From Mariprofundus sp. EBB-1 (lineage in GTDB: Bacteria > Pseudomonadota > Zetaproteobacteria > Mariprofundales > Mariprofundaceae), in NCBI RefSeq assembly GCF_003665155.1, contig NZ_RCFQ01000018.1:1-57941 (forward strand): a stretch of DNA of 57,941 nucleotides, in the 5' to 3' direction. Below the pieces are notes generated by a model, which did no database searches, was not told the DNA's origin, and saw only the letters and a list, made by a program, of their open reading frames with translations. Made by a program: the position numbers and the translations under genes. Positions 24,500 to 32,976 of this stretch are shown here, piece by piece. Position 1 is the first letter of the stretch. Each line of letters begins with the position of its first letter.

Positions 24500-27400
24500 A
24501 TGTTTGCAAAATTAATTGATGCAGCGATCAATAACCGTCTACTGATTCTTATGTTGCTAATTGGTTCAATGGCTTATGCCATGTTTGTGGTGCCAAAACT
24601 TAATCTCGATGCATTTCCAGATGTGACCAATGTGCAGGTGCAGATTAATACTGAAGCGCAAGGGCTGGCTTCCGAAGAAGTCGAGCAACTGATTACCTAT
24701 CCGATTGAAGCGGTGATGTATTCATTGCCTGATGTTGAAGAAGTGCGCTCAATTTCCAAGACGGGTCTTTCTGTAATTACCGTGGTATTCAAAGAAAGCA
24801 CGGATATATATTTTGCCCGCCAGTTGGTATTCCAAAAACTGCAAGATGCCCGTCAAACGGTTCCAGCCTGGGCAGGCACACCCAAAGTCGGGCCGAATAC
24901 GTCAGGGCTTGGTCAGGTATTCCAGTATATTATTAAATCCGATCCAACTGCAGGCTTTGATGCATTGACACTGCGCGCCTTGAACGACTGGGTAGTGAAG
25001 CTAATGCTGATGCCTGTAGAAGGGGTGACCGACATCCTTTCCTACGGTGGACAGGTACGCCAATATCAGGTGCAACTCAATGCGGAAAAGCTGCTCTCCT
25101 ACAAACTGCATGTCGCCGATGTTGTGACGGCCATTGAGTCCAACAATCGCAATGCAGGTGGCTGGTATCTGCCTCAGGGTGACGAGCAACTGGTAATTCG
25201 TGGCGTGGGCTGGGTGCCTGGTGGAAAAGATGGCTTGGCTGCAATAGCAGCTATTCCCGTTAAGACCGTCAACGGCACTTCGATTCGTGTTCGTGATGTC
25301 GCAAATGTGGCTTTTGGTGGAGAAATTCGTCAGGGCTCTGTCACCATGATTGAACGTACATCTGATGGTGACATCAAGCAGCTTGGTGAAGTCGTCGTGG
25401 GTATTGTGCTTAAACGCTTTGGTGCGAACACCAAAAATACCATTGATGATGTGAAGTCACGATTGGAAATTGTGCAGAAGTCCATGCCTAAAGGGGTCAC
25501 CATTCAACCGTTTTATGATCAGTCAGACTTGATCAATAAAGCCGTGTGGACGGTTGAAAAGGCACTGCTCGAAGCCTTTGTACTGATCATCATTGTATTG
25601 TTTTTATTCCTGATGAACGTACGAGCCGCAACACTGGTTCTATTGTCGGTTCCAATTTCAGTGTTATCAGCTCTGGCTGTGATGCAGCATTATGGTATTT
25701 CAGCCAATTTAATGAGCTTGGGTGGTTTGGCGATTGCCATCGGCATGATGGTCGATGGCTCGGTAGTGATGGTGGAAAACATCTTCAAACACCTGGAGAA
25801 GACACAGGCAGGTGATCATGGCATCGCGCTGCGTATCACCGAAGCCTCCAAAGAAGTTGCACGACCTGTACTCTTTGCGGTGTTAATCATTCTGCTTGTC
25901 TTTACGCCGTTATTCTCCCTTGAAGGTGTGGAAGGTAAAATGTTTACGCCAATGGCTCTGTCCATTTGTTTTGCAATGTTCGCATCATTGTTGGTAGCTC
26001 TATTTGTTATGCCGGTACTGGCAACCTTTGCATTCACCAAAGGTGTGGTTCATAAAGATAGCCCAGTATTGGCACCTATTGCTCGGCTTTATCATCGGCT
26101 GCTTCATTCGGCTCTCAACGCACGCAAACGAGTGGTTGCGGGAGCTGCGGTAGCATTCATATCTACACTTGCGGTGGTTCCGTTTTTAGGTACGGAGTTT
26201 GTGCCTGAACTGGAGGAAGGAACGTTGGCTATTCGGGTGACTCTGGCTCCGTCTTCATCTCTGGCTTATGCCAAAGATACTGGCGAGAAACTGGAACGCT
26301 TATTAATTGAAGCCTTTCCTGAGGTAACCTACGTGTCTGCCCGTGTCGGACGATCTGAAATCGGTGGTGATCCTGAACCGGTCTCTAATGTCGAACTCTT
26401 TGTCGGCCTCAAACCGGTAGATGAATGGACAAGTGCTCATGATCGACAGGCACTGCAAAAACTTATGCGTGAAAAAATGGAAGTGATGCCGGGTCTGTTA
26501 ATTGCCTTTACTCAGCCGATTGCCATGCGTGTTGATGAGTTGATCTCCGGTGTCAAAGCCGCTCTTGCCATTAAGCTGTTCGGGCCTGATCTCAAGGTGT
26601 TGGCTGAGATGGGTAAAAAGATCGAAACATTAACCAAAAGCGTTAACGGTACGCGTGATGTGGCGATGGAACAGATTGAAGGTGAAGCGCAATTGGTGAT
26701 TCGTCCTGATCGCACCAAGCTGGATCGTTATGGTATTCCGGTTGATGATGTCATGAGTCTGGTTGCAGACGCCATTGGCGGAGCTGTTGCAGGACAAGTG
26801 ATTTCCGGTAATGAACGTTATAATATCTATGTCCGCCTAGCTAAAGATTTTCGTGATAGTGCTGAGGCTATTGGCAGTCTTATCTTACAAGCGCCAGGAG
26901 GTGCCTGGGTTCGTCTGGAAGATGTTGCATCGATTGGCGTGGAGCAAGGGCTACCGATGATCAAACGCGATGATGTGCAGCGCCGCGTGGTGATTCAAAG
27001 CAATGTCGAAGATCGCGATATGGGCTCATTGGTCGCCGAACTTGATCAGCGTATCCAGAACGAGATTGATCTACCACCTGGCTATACCGTGGTCTTTGGT
27101 GGGCAATTCGAAAATCAGCAACGCGCCCAGGCTAAACTAATGATTGTCGTACCATTGTCCTTATTGATGATCTTTATTCTGCTCTATTTCATGTTCCACT
27201 CGATGGGACAGGCCACTTTGATCATGCTGAATGTTCCGATGGCATTGATAGGTGGAATCCTAGCTTTATGGGCTTCGGATCAGTATCTGTCCGTACCTTC
27301 CAGCATCGGATTCATTGCCCTGTTCGGTGTAGCGGTACTCAATGGTGTTGTGCTCGTGGATGCGATCAATCGGCATCGAGATGACTGTAGCGATCTCAAG

Positions 27401-27631
27401 GAGGCCATCTGCAATGGTGCAGAGAGCCGGTTAAGACCGGTGTTAATGACAGCCATGATTGCTGGACTTGGGTTGGTTCCTTTGCTATTGGCTACAGGGA
27501 TTGGTTCAGAGATTCAAAAGCCGTTGGCAACGGTGGTAGTCGGAGGTCTAGTCTCCTCTACTATTTTAACCTTGTTTTTGCTGCCGTGTTTGTATGAGTT
27601 ATTTACTAAAGATAGAGGTGAATTATCATGA
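24500..27631 (+). CDS. czcA: Heavy-metal RND efflux pump (CzcA/CusA family)
   Basis: The start chosen is ATG 24500 (MFAKLIDAAINNRLL) with GAGGTAAG upstream; a longer frame into czcB is rejected. The 1043-aa protein has the twelve-helix RND pattern and two large periplasmic loops. The TM4 proton-relay motif reads AIAIGMMVDGSVVMVEN: the central Asp and the Glu are present, but the first Asp of the Zn/Co-type CzcA motif is not, as in Cu/Ag-type pumps. Metal specificity therefore cannot be set from sequence. No czcRS-type regulator lies in the cassette. Confidence 0.92.
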   Translation: MFAKLIDAAINNRLLILMLLIGSMAYAMFVVPKLNLDAFPDVTNVQVQINTEAQGLASEEVEQLITYPIEAVMYSLPDVEEVRSISKTGLSVITVVFKESTDIYFARQLVFQKLQDARQTVPAWAGTPKVGPNTSGLGQVFQYIIKSDPTAGFDALTLRALNDWVVKLMLMPVEGVTDILSYGGQVRQYQVQLNAEKLLSYKLHVADVVTAIESNNRNAGGWYLPQGDEQLVIRGVGWVPGGKDGLAAIAAIPVKTVNGTSIRVRDVANVAFGGEIRQGSVTMIERTSDGDIKQLGEVVVGIVLKRFGANTKNTIDDVKSRLEIVQKSMPKGVTIQPFYDQSDLINKAVWTVEKALLEAFVLIIIVLFLFLMNVRAATLVLLSVPISVLSALAVMQHYGISANLMSLGGLAIAIGMMVDGSVVMVENIFKHLEKTQAGDHGIALRITEASKEVARPVLFAVLIILLVFTPLFSLEGVEGKMFTPMALSICFAMFASLLVALFVMPVLATFAFTKGVVHKDSPVLAPIARLYHRLLHSALNARKRVVAGAAVAFISTLAVVPFLGTEFVPELEEGTLAIRVTLAPSSSLAYAKDTGEKLERLLIEAFPEVTYVSARVGRSEIGGDPEPVSNVELFVGLKPVDEWTSAHDRQALQKLMREKMEVMPGLLIAFTQPIAMRVDELISGVKAALAIKLFGPDLKVLAEMGKKIETLTKSVNGTRDVAMEQIEGEAQLVIRPDRTKLDRYGIPVDDVMSLVADAIGGAVAGQVISGNERYNIYVRLAKDFRDSAEAIGSLILQAPGGAWVRLEDVASIGVEQGLPMIKRDDVQRRVVIQSNVEDRDMGSLVAELDQRIQNEIDLPPGYTVVFGGQFENQQRAQAKLMIVVPLSLLMIFILLYFMFHSMGQATLIMLNVPMALIGGILALWASDQYLSVPSSIGFIALFGVAVLNGVVLVDAINRHRDDCSDLKEAICNGAESRLRPVLMTAMIAGLGLVPLLLATGIGSEIQKPLATVVVGGLVSSTILTLFLLPCLYELFTKDRGELS

Positions 27632-27798
27632 TAAGGGTTATATTTTTCTTGGTATTATTAAGTCTGACTAGTTGTATGCTTATGAAACAGGAAGAAGGAG
27701 CGCAGGAATCACAAAATAAACACATGGAGAATTGCCATGGTCCTGATCACCACCATAATGCTAGAGCAGATCATAAAAGTGGCTGCAACAGGAAATAA
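27628..27798 (+). CDS. Small His-rich lipoprotein, probable metal binder
   Basis: A 56-aa frame starts inside the czcA stop (ATGATAA), so it is translationally coupled. It begins MIRVIFFLVLLSLTSC, a lipoprotein signal with lipobox LTSC, and continues into a short His/Asp/Cys-rich tail (NCHGPDHHHN, ADHKSGC). It is probably a periplasmic metal scavenger or delivery peptide for the RND pump. The family is not recognised. Confidence 0.7.
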   Translation: MIRVIFFLVLLSLTSCMLMKQEEGAQESQNKHMENCHGPDHHHNARADHKSGCNRK

Positions 27799-27827
27799 TA
27801 TGTATACCCTAAGCTTAGTGTAGATAA

Positions 27828-28430
27828 ATGGGGAACTGCAATTGCCATATTGAGATCGAACACGAGGAACAGCGTCGCACACTGATATTGCTACTAGCTA
27901 TCAATGGTGTGATGTTCTGTGTTGAGTTTGCCTTTGGCGTTATTGGTCAGTCCACTGGTTTAATCTCCGATGCAGTAGATATGCTGGCAGATGCTCTGGT
28001 TTATGGGGTTGGTCTGTATGCAGTGGGAAAGTCTGCACATATAAAAAACCGAGCCGCTTATTTTAGCGGAGTATTTCAAATTATTCTGGCTTTGGGTGTT
28101 TTGGCTGATGTAACTCGACGGTTCCTGTTAGGAAGTGAACCTGAATCCATGTGGATGATGGGATTTGGCTTGCTTGCATTATTGGCCAATGTTTGGTGTC
28201 TGCTGCTTATCGCCAAACACAGGCATGGTGAAATTCATATGCGAGCCAGTTGGATATTTTCCAAGAATGATGTGATAGCCAATGTGGGGGTTGTTTTGGG
28301 GGGCTTTCTGGTTTATTTGTTTAACTCTCACTTGCCTGATTTGTTGATTGGCTTTGCAATTGCACTAATCGTGATTCGAGGTGGAGTTGCCGTAATCAAA
28401 GATGCTTCGAAAGAAAGTCATCATGCATAA
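27828..28430 (+). CDS. Cation diffusion facilitator-like transporter, core domain only
   Basis: The 200-aa inner-membrane protein has six predicted helices of the CDF fold and lacks the usual cytoplasmic C-terminal domain. The TM2 metal site is SDAVDMLADA (DxxxD). In TM5 the motif reads SKNDVIANVG, where the Asp is kept but the usual preceding His is replaced. It starts with a Cys/His-containing MGNCNCHIEIEHEE. It is expected to move metal to the periplasm for the RND pump. Confidence 0.8.
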   Translation: MGNCNCHIEIEHEEQRRTLILLLAINGVMFCVEFAFGVIGQSTGLISDAVDMLADALVYGVGLYAVGKSAHIKNRAAYFSGVFQIILALGVLADVTRRFLLGSEPESMWMMGFGLLALLANVWCLLLIAKHRHGEIHMRASWIFSKNDVIANVGVVLGGFLVYLFNSHLPDLLIGFAIALIVIRGGVAVIKDASKESHHA

Positions 28431-28517
28431 AAAGTTACTTTCAATTTGCAATCTTTATCACAGTAGATGGTCTGTTTGCAACTGATGGAGTTTGAATGAA
28501 ATTGTGAAGAGGCCAGG

Positions 28518-28558
28518 CTTTCATAATATTATATTTCCGACTGACCGAAGTTGGCCGA
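28518..28558 (-). repeat. 41-bp inverted repeat, right end of metal-efflux cassette
   Basis: Reverse complement matches 21274-21314 at 40 of 41 positions. It continues to the right as the body of a full module-boundary repeat that the IS interrupts. Confidence 0.8.
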
Positions 28559-28590
28559 CTACTGCCGATCATCAGGGGCGGTCGTCGGCC

Positions 28591-30263
28591 CAGGTCGTGT
28601 GAAAACGTAAATCAAACAGCGATCTGTTGCGCCAATATTATGTAACTGCATTTTATGACCGTCTTTGGCTTTGATTCAAACAGAAGAAGCTCTTGGTCGA
28701 CTTATGTGCCTTATATTGATCTGTATTCGACTGCAGAATGTGAAAACAGATGGCAAAAGCCATCCTATGCCCGGATAGCTTCGATTAACGCCCCGATGCC
28801 CATAATATTCATGACACGCTTCAAATTATAGGCCAGCACATGCAAGCTCATTTCTGTGCTGACACGTTTCATAGTTTTGGTCAGAAAGTGTGTTGCTCCC
28901 ATCCATGCCTTGATGGTTCCAAAAGGATGTTCGACAGTCTCTTTGCGTACCTGCATGGCATCTGGCTTCTGATTAAGCCGTAGCTTCATGGCTTCAAGGG
29001 TTTCTTCATGTTCCCAACGTTTGATTCGACGTTCCAGGCCAGTGGTACACTGCGAACTTATTGGGCACTCTCTGCAGGCAGCTCTGTTCCAGTAGCAGTG
29101 CATAGTCTTTCCCTGCTCCACTGTCGAAAAATGCCATTGTAAGTGCTTGTTGGCGGGACATAAATATTCATTGCTATCATTCAGGTAGCGAAAGTCTTGC
29201 TTCGTGAACCGACCATGTACCTTGCTGCTTGATGTCAGTGGCTCAGGAACAAAGACTGCAATGCCAGCATCTTCACAAGCAAGAATCTCTTCTCCTTTGA
29301 AATACCCACGATCAGCAAGCACCTCAAGATTCGCTTCTCCTATGCTAAGTCGAGCCTTCTTGGCCATACTGAACAGTTGATTTTTGTCATTGCCTTCATT
29401 GGTGACTTCATGCGCTACGATAAGATGATGCTTAGTATCAACGGCTGTCTGAACATTGTAGCCAACGATCCCTTTTCCACCTGTCATCATTGAGCGAGAA
29501 TCTGGATCAGTCTGAGATATCTGTTTATCCGGCTGTGCCAGCATCTCGGCTTCTATTTTCTTTAAGCCTTGCATCGTCTCTTTCAGTTTTGCTATTTTAT
29601 CCTGAAGCTGAGTCGCCGTATCCTTGTGTTCAGATGACTGCTGACGATCAATAGTATCGAGTTGTTTGAAATACCGATCAATGCTCTCTTCAACCTGTTT
29701 CAAACGGCGCTTCATCTTTGCCTGGGTGAAGTTCTTTTCGCGAGCATTGACCGCTTTAAACTTGCTTCCATCAATCGCAACAACAGCGTCAGCAAACAGG
29801 TTCAGGTTTTTGCATAACACCACAAACTCACGGCAGACGCTGCGGATCGCTTTGCGATTATCTTTGCGGAAGTCCGCAATTGTTTTGAAGTCCGGCATCA
29901 GGCGGCCGGTCAACCACATCACTTCCACATTGCGCCGGCTTTCCCGTTCAAGGCGACGACTTGATTGGATACGATTCAGGTATCCGTAGATATATAGCTT
30001 CAACAAGATTGCAGGATGATAAGACGGCCTGCCTGTGGCATGTGGTTCAACACGACTAAAACCAAGCTCGCCCAGATCAAGTTCATCAACAAAGGCATCG
30101 ATCACACGAACCGGATTATCTTCAGCAACATAATCATCCAGCAGCTCAGGAAACAATGTGCTCTGGTTGCGGCTCTCGCCTTCAATGAAACGCTTCATGA
30201 AAATACCCCACCAACGTTATGAGATAATTATACCATTAATGATCAGCGTTTTCACACGGTCTG
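28591..30263 (-). mobile_element. IS1182-family insertion sequence, complete
   Basis: Terminal inverted repeats CAGGTCGTGTGAAAACG (28591-28607) and CGTTTTCACACGGTCTG (30247-30263) bound 1,673 bp and match at 15 of 17. GGCC stands on both sides (28587-28590 and 30264-30267) and is best read as the 4-bp target duplication. Removing the IS and one GGCC restores a full copy of the module-boundary repeat, which confirms the ends. Confidence 0.88.
28765..30198 (-). CDS. IS1182-family transposase
   Basis: The 477-aa DDE transposase begins MKRFIEGESRNQSTLFPELL and has the family's YLNRIQSSRRLERE and MPDFKTIADFRKDN region. Asp candidates lie in AIDGSKFKAVN and VLADRGYFKGEE; a Cys-rich insert (ACRECPISSQCTTG) is followed by EHPFGTIKAWMGATHFLTK containing the Glu. 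The length is normal and the frame is intact, so the element may be active. Confidence 0.93.
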   Translation of the reverse strand: MKRFIEGESRNQSTLFPELLDDYVAEDNPVRVIDAFVDELDLGELGFSRVEPHATGRPSYHPAILLKLYIYGYLNRIQSSRRLERESRRNVEVMWLTGRLMPDFKTIADFRKDNRKAIRSVCREFVVLCKNLNLFADAVVAIDGSKFKAVNAREKNFTQAKMKRRLKQVEESIDRYFKQLDTIDRQQSSEHKDTATQLQDKIAKLKETMQGLKKIEAEMLAQPDKQISQTDPDSRSMMTGGKGIVGYNVQTAVDTKHHLIVAHEVTNEGNDKNQLFSMAKKARLSIGEANLEVLADRGYFKGEEILACEDAGIAVFVPEPLTSSSKVHGRFTKQDFRYLNDSNEYLCPANKHLQWHFSTVEQGKTMHCYWNRAACRECPISSQCTTGLERRIKRWEHEETLEAMKLRLNQKPDAMQVRKETVEHPFGTIKAWMGATHFLTKTMKRVSTEMSLHVLAYNLKRVMNIMGIGALIEAIRA

Positions 30264-30389
30264 GGCCAATTTCGGACATTCATACCGCAAGCGTATATGG
30301 TTAGGTGCTGTTTATAATTAGCAAGAAACCTTTAGTCATTAGTGGTGGTGCAATGGAGTCTCAATTACTATTTAGTTTTAGAAGAATCT

Positions 30390-31577
30390 ATGTTTGAGAA
30401 AGTTGTTTTACGCAGGTCTGATAATGGACTTCCATTGTCAGTTGGTGAGATAGCAGAAGCATTACTTTTTTACCAAAATGTTCACCTTATTCTTGATCAT
30501 TCAACTTTAGCGATTCTAGTTCGGCAAATTGGAATGCCACATTTTCTACGACTGCTATCTAAGCCGAATGTCTCAGCAGTTTATTGTGAGGAAAGTCTAG
30601 CTACGAGCACAGAAAATATAAGTAATAAATATTACCACAAGTTTGTTGCTATGACGCTTGCAGGCAATCAAGAGGCAGGTGCATTAAAGAGCCGAAAGAA
30701 ACGAATTGAATTTATTCTTAATCGAGAAGGTTACAATAGAAGGCAATCAAAACGTTTGGCAGAAAGCTTTTGCCGCAGAGTGCCATTAAAAAAACTATCG
30801 GATGACTACTTTATAGCTGGTGGCGTTATTAATGCAGTAAATTCTGACATTGTTGATAGCAACTTTGTCCATGAGGCAATGCGCAGGGCTGTTGCTGGCT
30901 TATCTGGTAAAGTAATAGTGCCTGCTGACTTTCAGTTTGAAATCATCTCAAGTCAGCCTACGTTTCAAATTATTACTAATTTCGATTTCGATGCATTGAA
31001 TGTTGACTTAAAAGCAAAAGATCCATCCCATGAAGACCTTACCCCAGCGCATCTTGCAAATGTGATTCTAGAGGCATCTACAGATACAGTTTTAGCAGCT
31101 CACTATGGAGGCGAGTTTTACACATCTAACACTTCATCTGACCTTATTCAGCTAAGACATAAGGGGCTTTTAAAAAGAATCGGAATCGAAAAGAACGAGT
31201 TGGGTGAATTTAACGAAATTGTCATTAATGACGCTCCTTCCGTCCGAGAAGCTTTGAATTCTGGAGTGAAGTCATTTGATGAGTTCCTTGTAATCCTGGA
31301 TAAATCTCAGAAGTTTCGTGATTGGGTTCAAGGTGTTAATCCCGATGAAAAAATAGTTAGGGAATATATGAACAGCATCAACTCTGAAGCTTGGATAAAC
31401 AGAACTGATTCGAAAATTCTTAGATATATTTTAGGCAGTGGTGTCACGTATGTAGAGCCTGTTATAGGAGGAGCGCTATCAGTTCTTGATTCGCTGTTTT
31501 CAGATAAAATATTTCAAGGTTGGCGGCCAAGTCATTTCGTAGATAATAGGCTAAAACCATTTTTGGGTGAAAAATAA
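30390..31577 (+). CDS. Unknown 395-aa protein
   Basis: Start ATG 30390 (MFEKVVLRRSDNGLPLSVG); an in-frame start at 30342 is possible but lacks a ribosome site. The product is soluble, mostly helical and mildly charged, without signal peptide or membrane segment apart from a weakly hydrophobic stretch near the end (VEPVIGGALSVLDSL). I recognise no catalytic motif or family. It is isolated between two module-boundary repeats, so it forms its own cargo unit in the island; a defence or stress role is only a guess. Confidence 0.6.
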   Translation: MFEKVVLRRSDNGLPLSVGEIAEALLFYQNVHLILDHSTLAILVRQIGMPHFLRLLSKPNVSAVYCEESLATSTENISNKYYHKFVAMTLAGNQEAGALKSRKKRIEFILNREGYNRRQSKRLAESFCRRVPLKKLSDDYFIAGGVINAVNSDIVDSNFVHEAMRRAVAGLSGKVIVPADFQFEIISSQPTFQIITNFDFDALNVDLKAKDPSHEDLTPAHLANVILEASTDTVLAAHYGGEFYTSNTSSDLIQLRHKGLLKRIGIEKNELGEFNEIVINDAPSVREALNSGVKSFDEFLVILDKSQKFRDWVQGVNPDEKIVREYMNSINSEAWINRTDSKILRYILGSGVTYVEPVIGGALSVLDSLFSDKIFQGWRPSHFVDNRLKPFLGEK

Positions 31578-31599
31578 CAAACTAAACACCACTTTACTT

Positions 31600-31670
31600 T
31601 TTTGCCTGTCTGAAGTTGGCAGATGGTTGCCCTTAGCGACAGGCTGGATGCGGCCACAGCGGTCCCTCAG
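31600..31670 (-). repeat. Module-boundary repeat, reverse orientation
   Basis: Reverse complement contains CTGCCAACTTCAGACAGGC and, upstream, TGGCCGCATCCAGCCTGTCG, matching the architecture of 7003-7070. It separates the unknown protein from the PIN gene. Confidence 0.5.
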
Positions 31671-31719
31671 AGCTGTCTACTGAGTCGATTGCGATTCAGT
31701 CTCTGACCTCTGAAGGAGA

Positions 31720-32580
31720 TTAGAGAATAGTCTTTAGACTGCTTTTGAATTCCTCGGTGCTCATCGTCTCTGTAGCTAAGCCAAAGTATGAGTATGCCGC
31801 TTCGGCTTTCTTCAAGAACCTCTTATCTCTTGAGACAACCTTGGCACAAAACGATGCAATAAATGCATGCCGACTATCTGCAAGTCTTGATCCTTTCACA
31901 TAGGTCTTTTTCAGGTCACTCCAGAAGCCGAAGGTATCGATCAACGAGAACAACCCCACATAGTCATTATTTTTGGCTATCAGTTCAGGATTTTCGCTCG
32001 GTTGATTCGTCAGGTCAGGGAAATGTTCGCTCATGTTTTCAGCACTGTGTCTCAAAAAGTCAGTAAGCGACCTTGGTGGCTGGATATTACCTGGAAGTCC
32101 ACCATGATCCTTGGTGGTCAAAGCCGCTTCAATTGCCTTGATGGCATCCTGAGCTGATAGATTGTTTAGGTTCTCGGATGATAATCCGTATGCATTCCTA
32201 GCTTCTCTTTGCTGTTCATGAGTAACCATGTTCGCAAACAAAGTGTCTGCCTCCAGAGCCATGGGAGCCTCATTTAATGTTGCATGCACTGAAACGGTAG
32301 TTTCCAGCTTGAACCCGAGATAATTCAGGCTGTTTTCAAGGTATAAGCTTCTGCTTATATCGGCCAGGAAGACCAGTCTTTGTTGATTTCTCTCTGGTTT
32401 TTCCTGCTGGGTGATTTCTGAAATTTGCTCAGCTGAAAACGGGTAACAGTATGGCCCGTTATATATGCTTCTGAGGATAAGTCCAATCAGTTCATCCTCT
32501 CGGCCATCAGCCATATCAATAATGACGTTACTGTCGAGATAAACAGGGGTTCTGGAGAGCTGTATTGATTCTTGTTCCAT
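31720..32580 (-). CDS. PIN-like domain protein
   Basis: The 286-aa protein starts with a beta strand carrying an acidic residue (VYLDSNVIIDMADG), typical of PIN nucleases. Near the end it has SRLADSRHAFIASFCAKVVS and RDKRFLKKAEAAY, with the later Asp residues of the PIN site. The central part is an unusually long helical insert for this fold. PIN domains cut RNA, often as toxins. No antitoxin-like gene is adjacent, and it converges with the unknown 395-aa gene, so a toxin-antitoxin pair is not supported. Confidence 0.7.
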   Translation of the reverse strand: MEQESIQLSRTPVYLDSNVIIDMADGREDELIGLILRSIYNGPYCYPFSAEQISEITQQEKPERNQQRLVFLADISRSLYLENSLNYLGFKLETTVSVHATLNEAPMALEADTLFANMVTHEQQREARNAYGLSSENLNNLSAQDAIKAIEAALTTKDHGGLPGNIQPPRSLTDFLRHSAENMSEHFPDLTNQPSENPELIAKNNDYVGLFSLIDTFGFWSDLKKTYVKGSRLADSRHAFIASFCAKVVSRDKRFLKKAEAAYSYFGLATETMSTEEFKSSLKTIL

Positions 32581-32976
32581 AGTAAGGCCACCTCAGAAGA
32601 GTGTCAGCTGTGCACGCCTCCTCCATCGTCGAGATTCACTCTATTGTTTGAATCTCTTAAAGGCTATTTCGGTACGCTTGGTTAATTCCGAGAAAGCAAT
32701 TCCGCACGCTTCGCAAATTACGGAGACCTCTAAGATTTCAAAGCAGCCAACTTAGGACATTCAGAACATTATATAAAATCAACTTTGGAACTTGATTTAT
32801 GTCTATTATTTTGAGGGTAGTCCAGCTATCTGTAATTGATACAACAAGAAATCCTGCTATCTTACATATTATTGTCAGAGAGGTTCGCTTATGTTTAAAA
32901 GCAGCTCATACGGCGATATTGGAAGGCTCTTAGGGTATTATTGGAAGATTCCACCATTATTGGATCTTCCCAGTAG
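32581..32976. other. Right end of the comM island, non-coding
   Basis: About 400 bases without a supportable gene. It contains another boundary-repeat core (GCCAACTTAGGACATTCAG near 32748) and, closer to comM, three direct TATTGGA words at 32917, 32939 and 32958, spaced 22 and 19 bp. The second is part of GGTATTATTGGAA, which is inverted relative to the left end. These are likely recombinase arm sites. Confidence 0.5.

Noticed and set aside
31720-32580. PIN protein as toxin of a toxin-antitoxin pair
   Set aside because: No small antitoxin-like gene next to it, and it is longer than typical VapC-type toxins.
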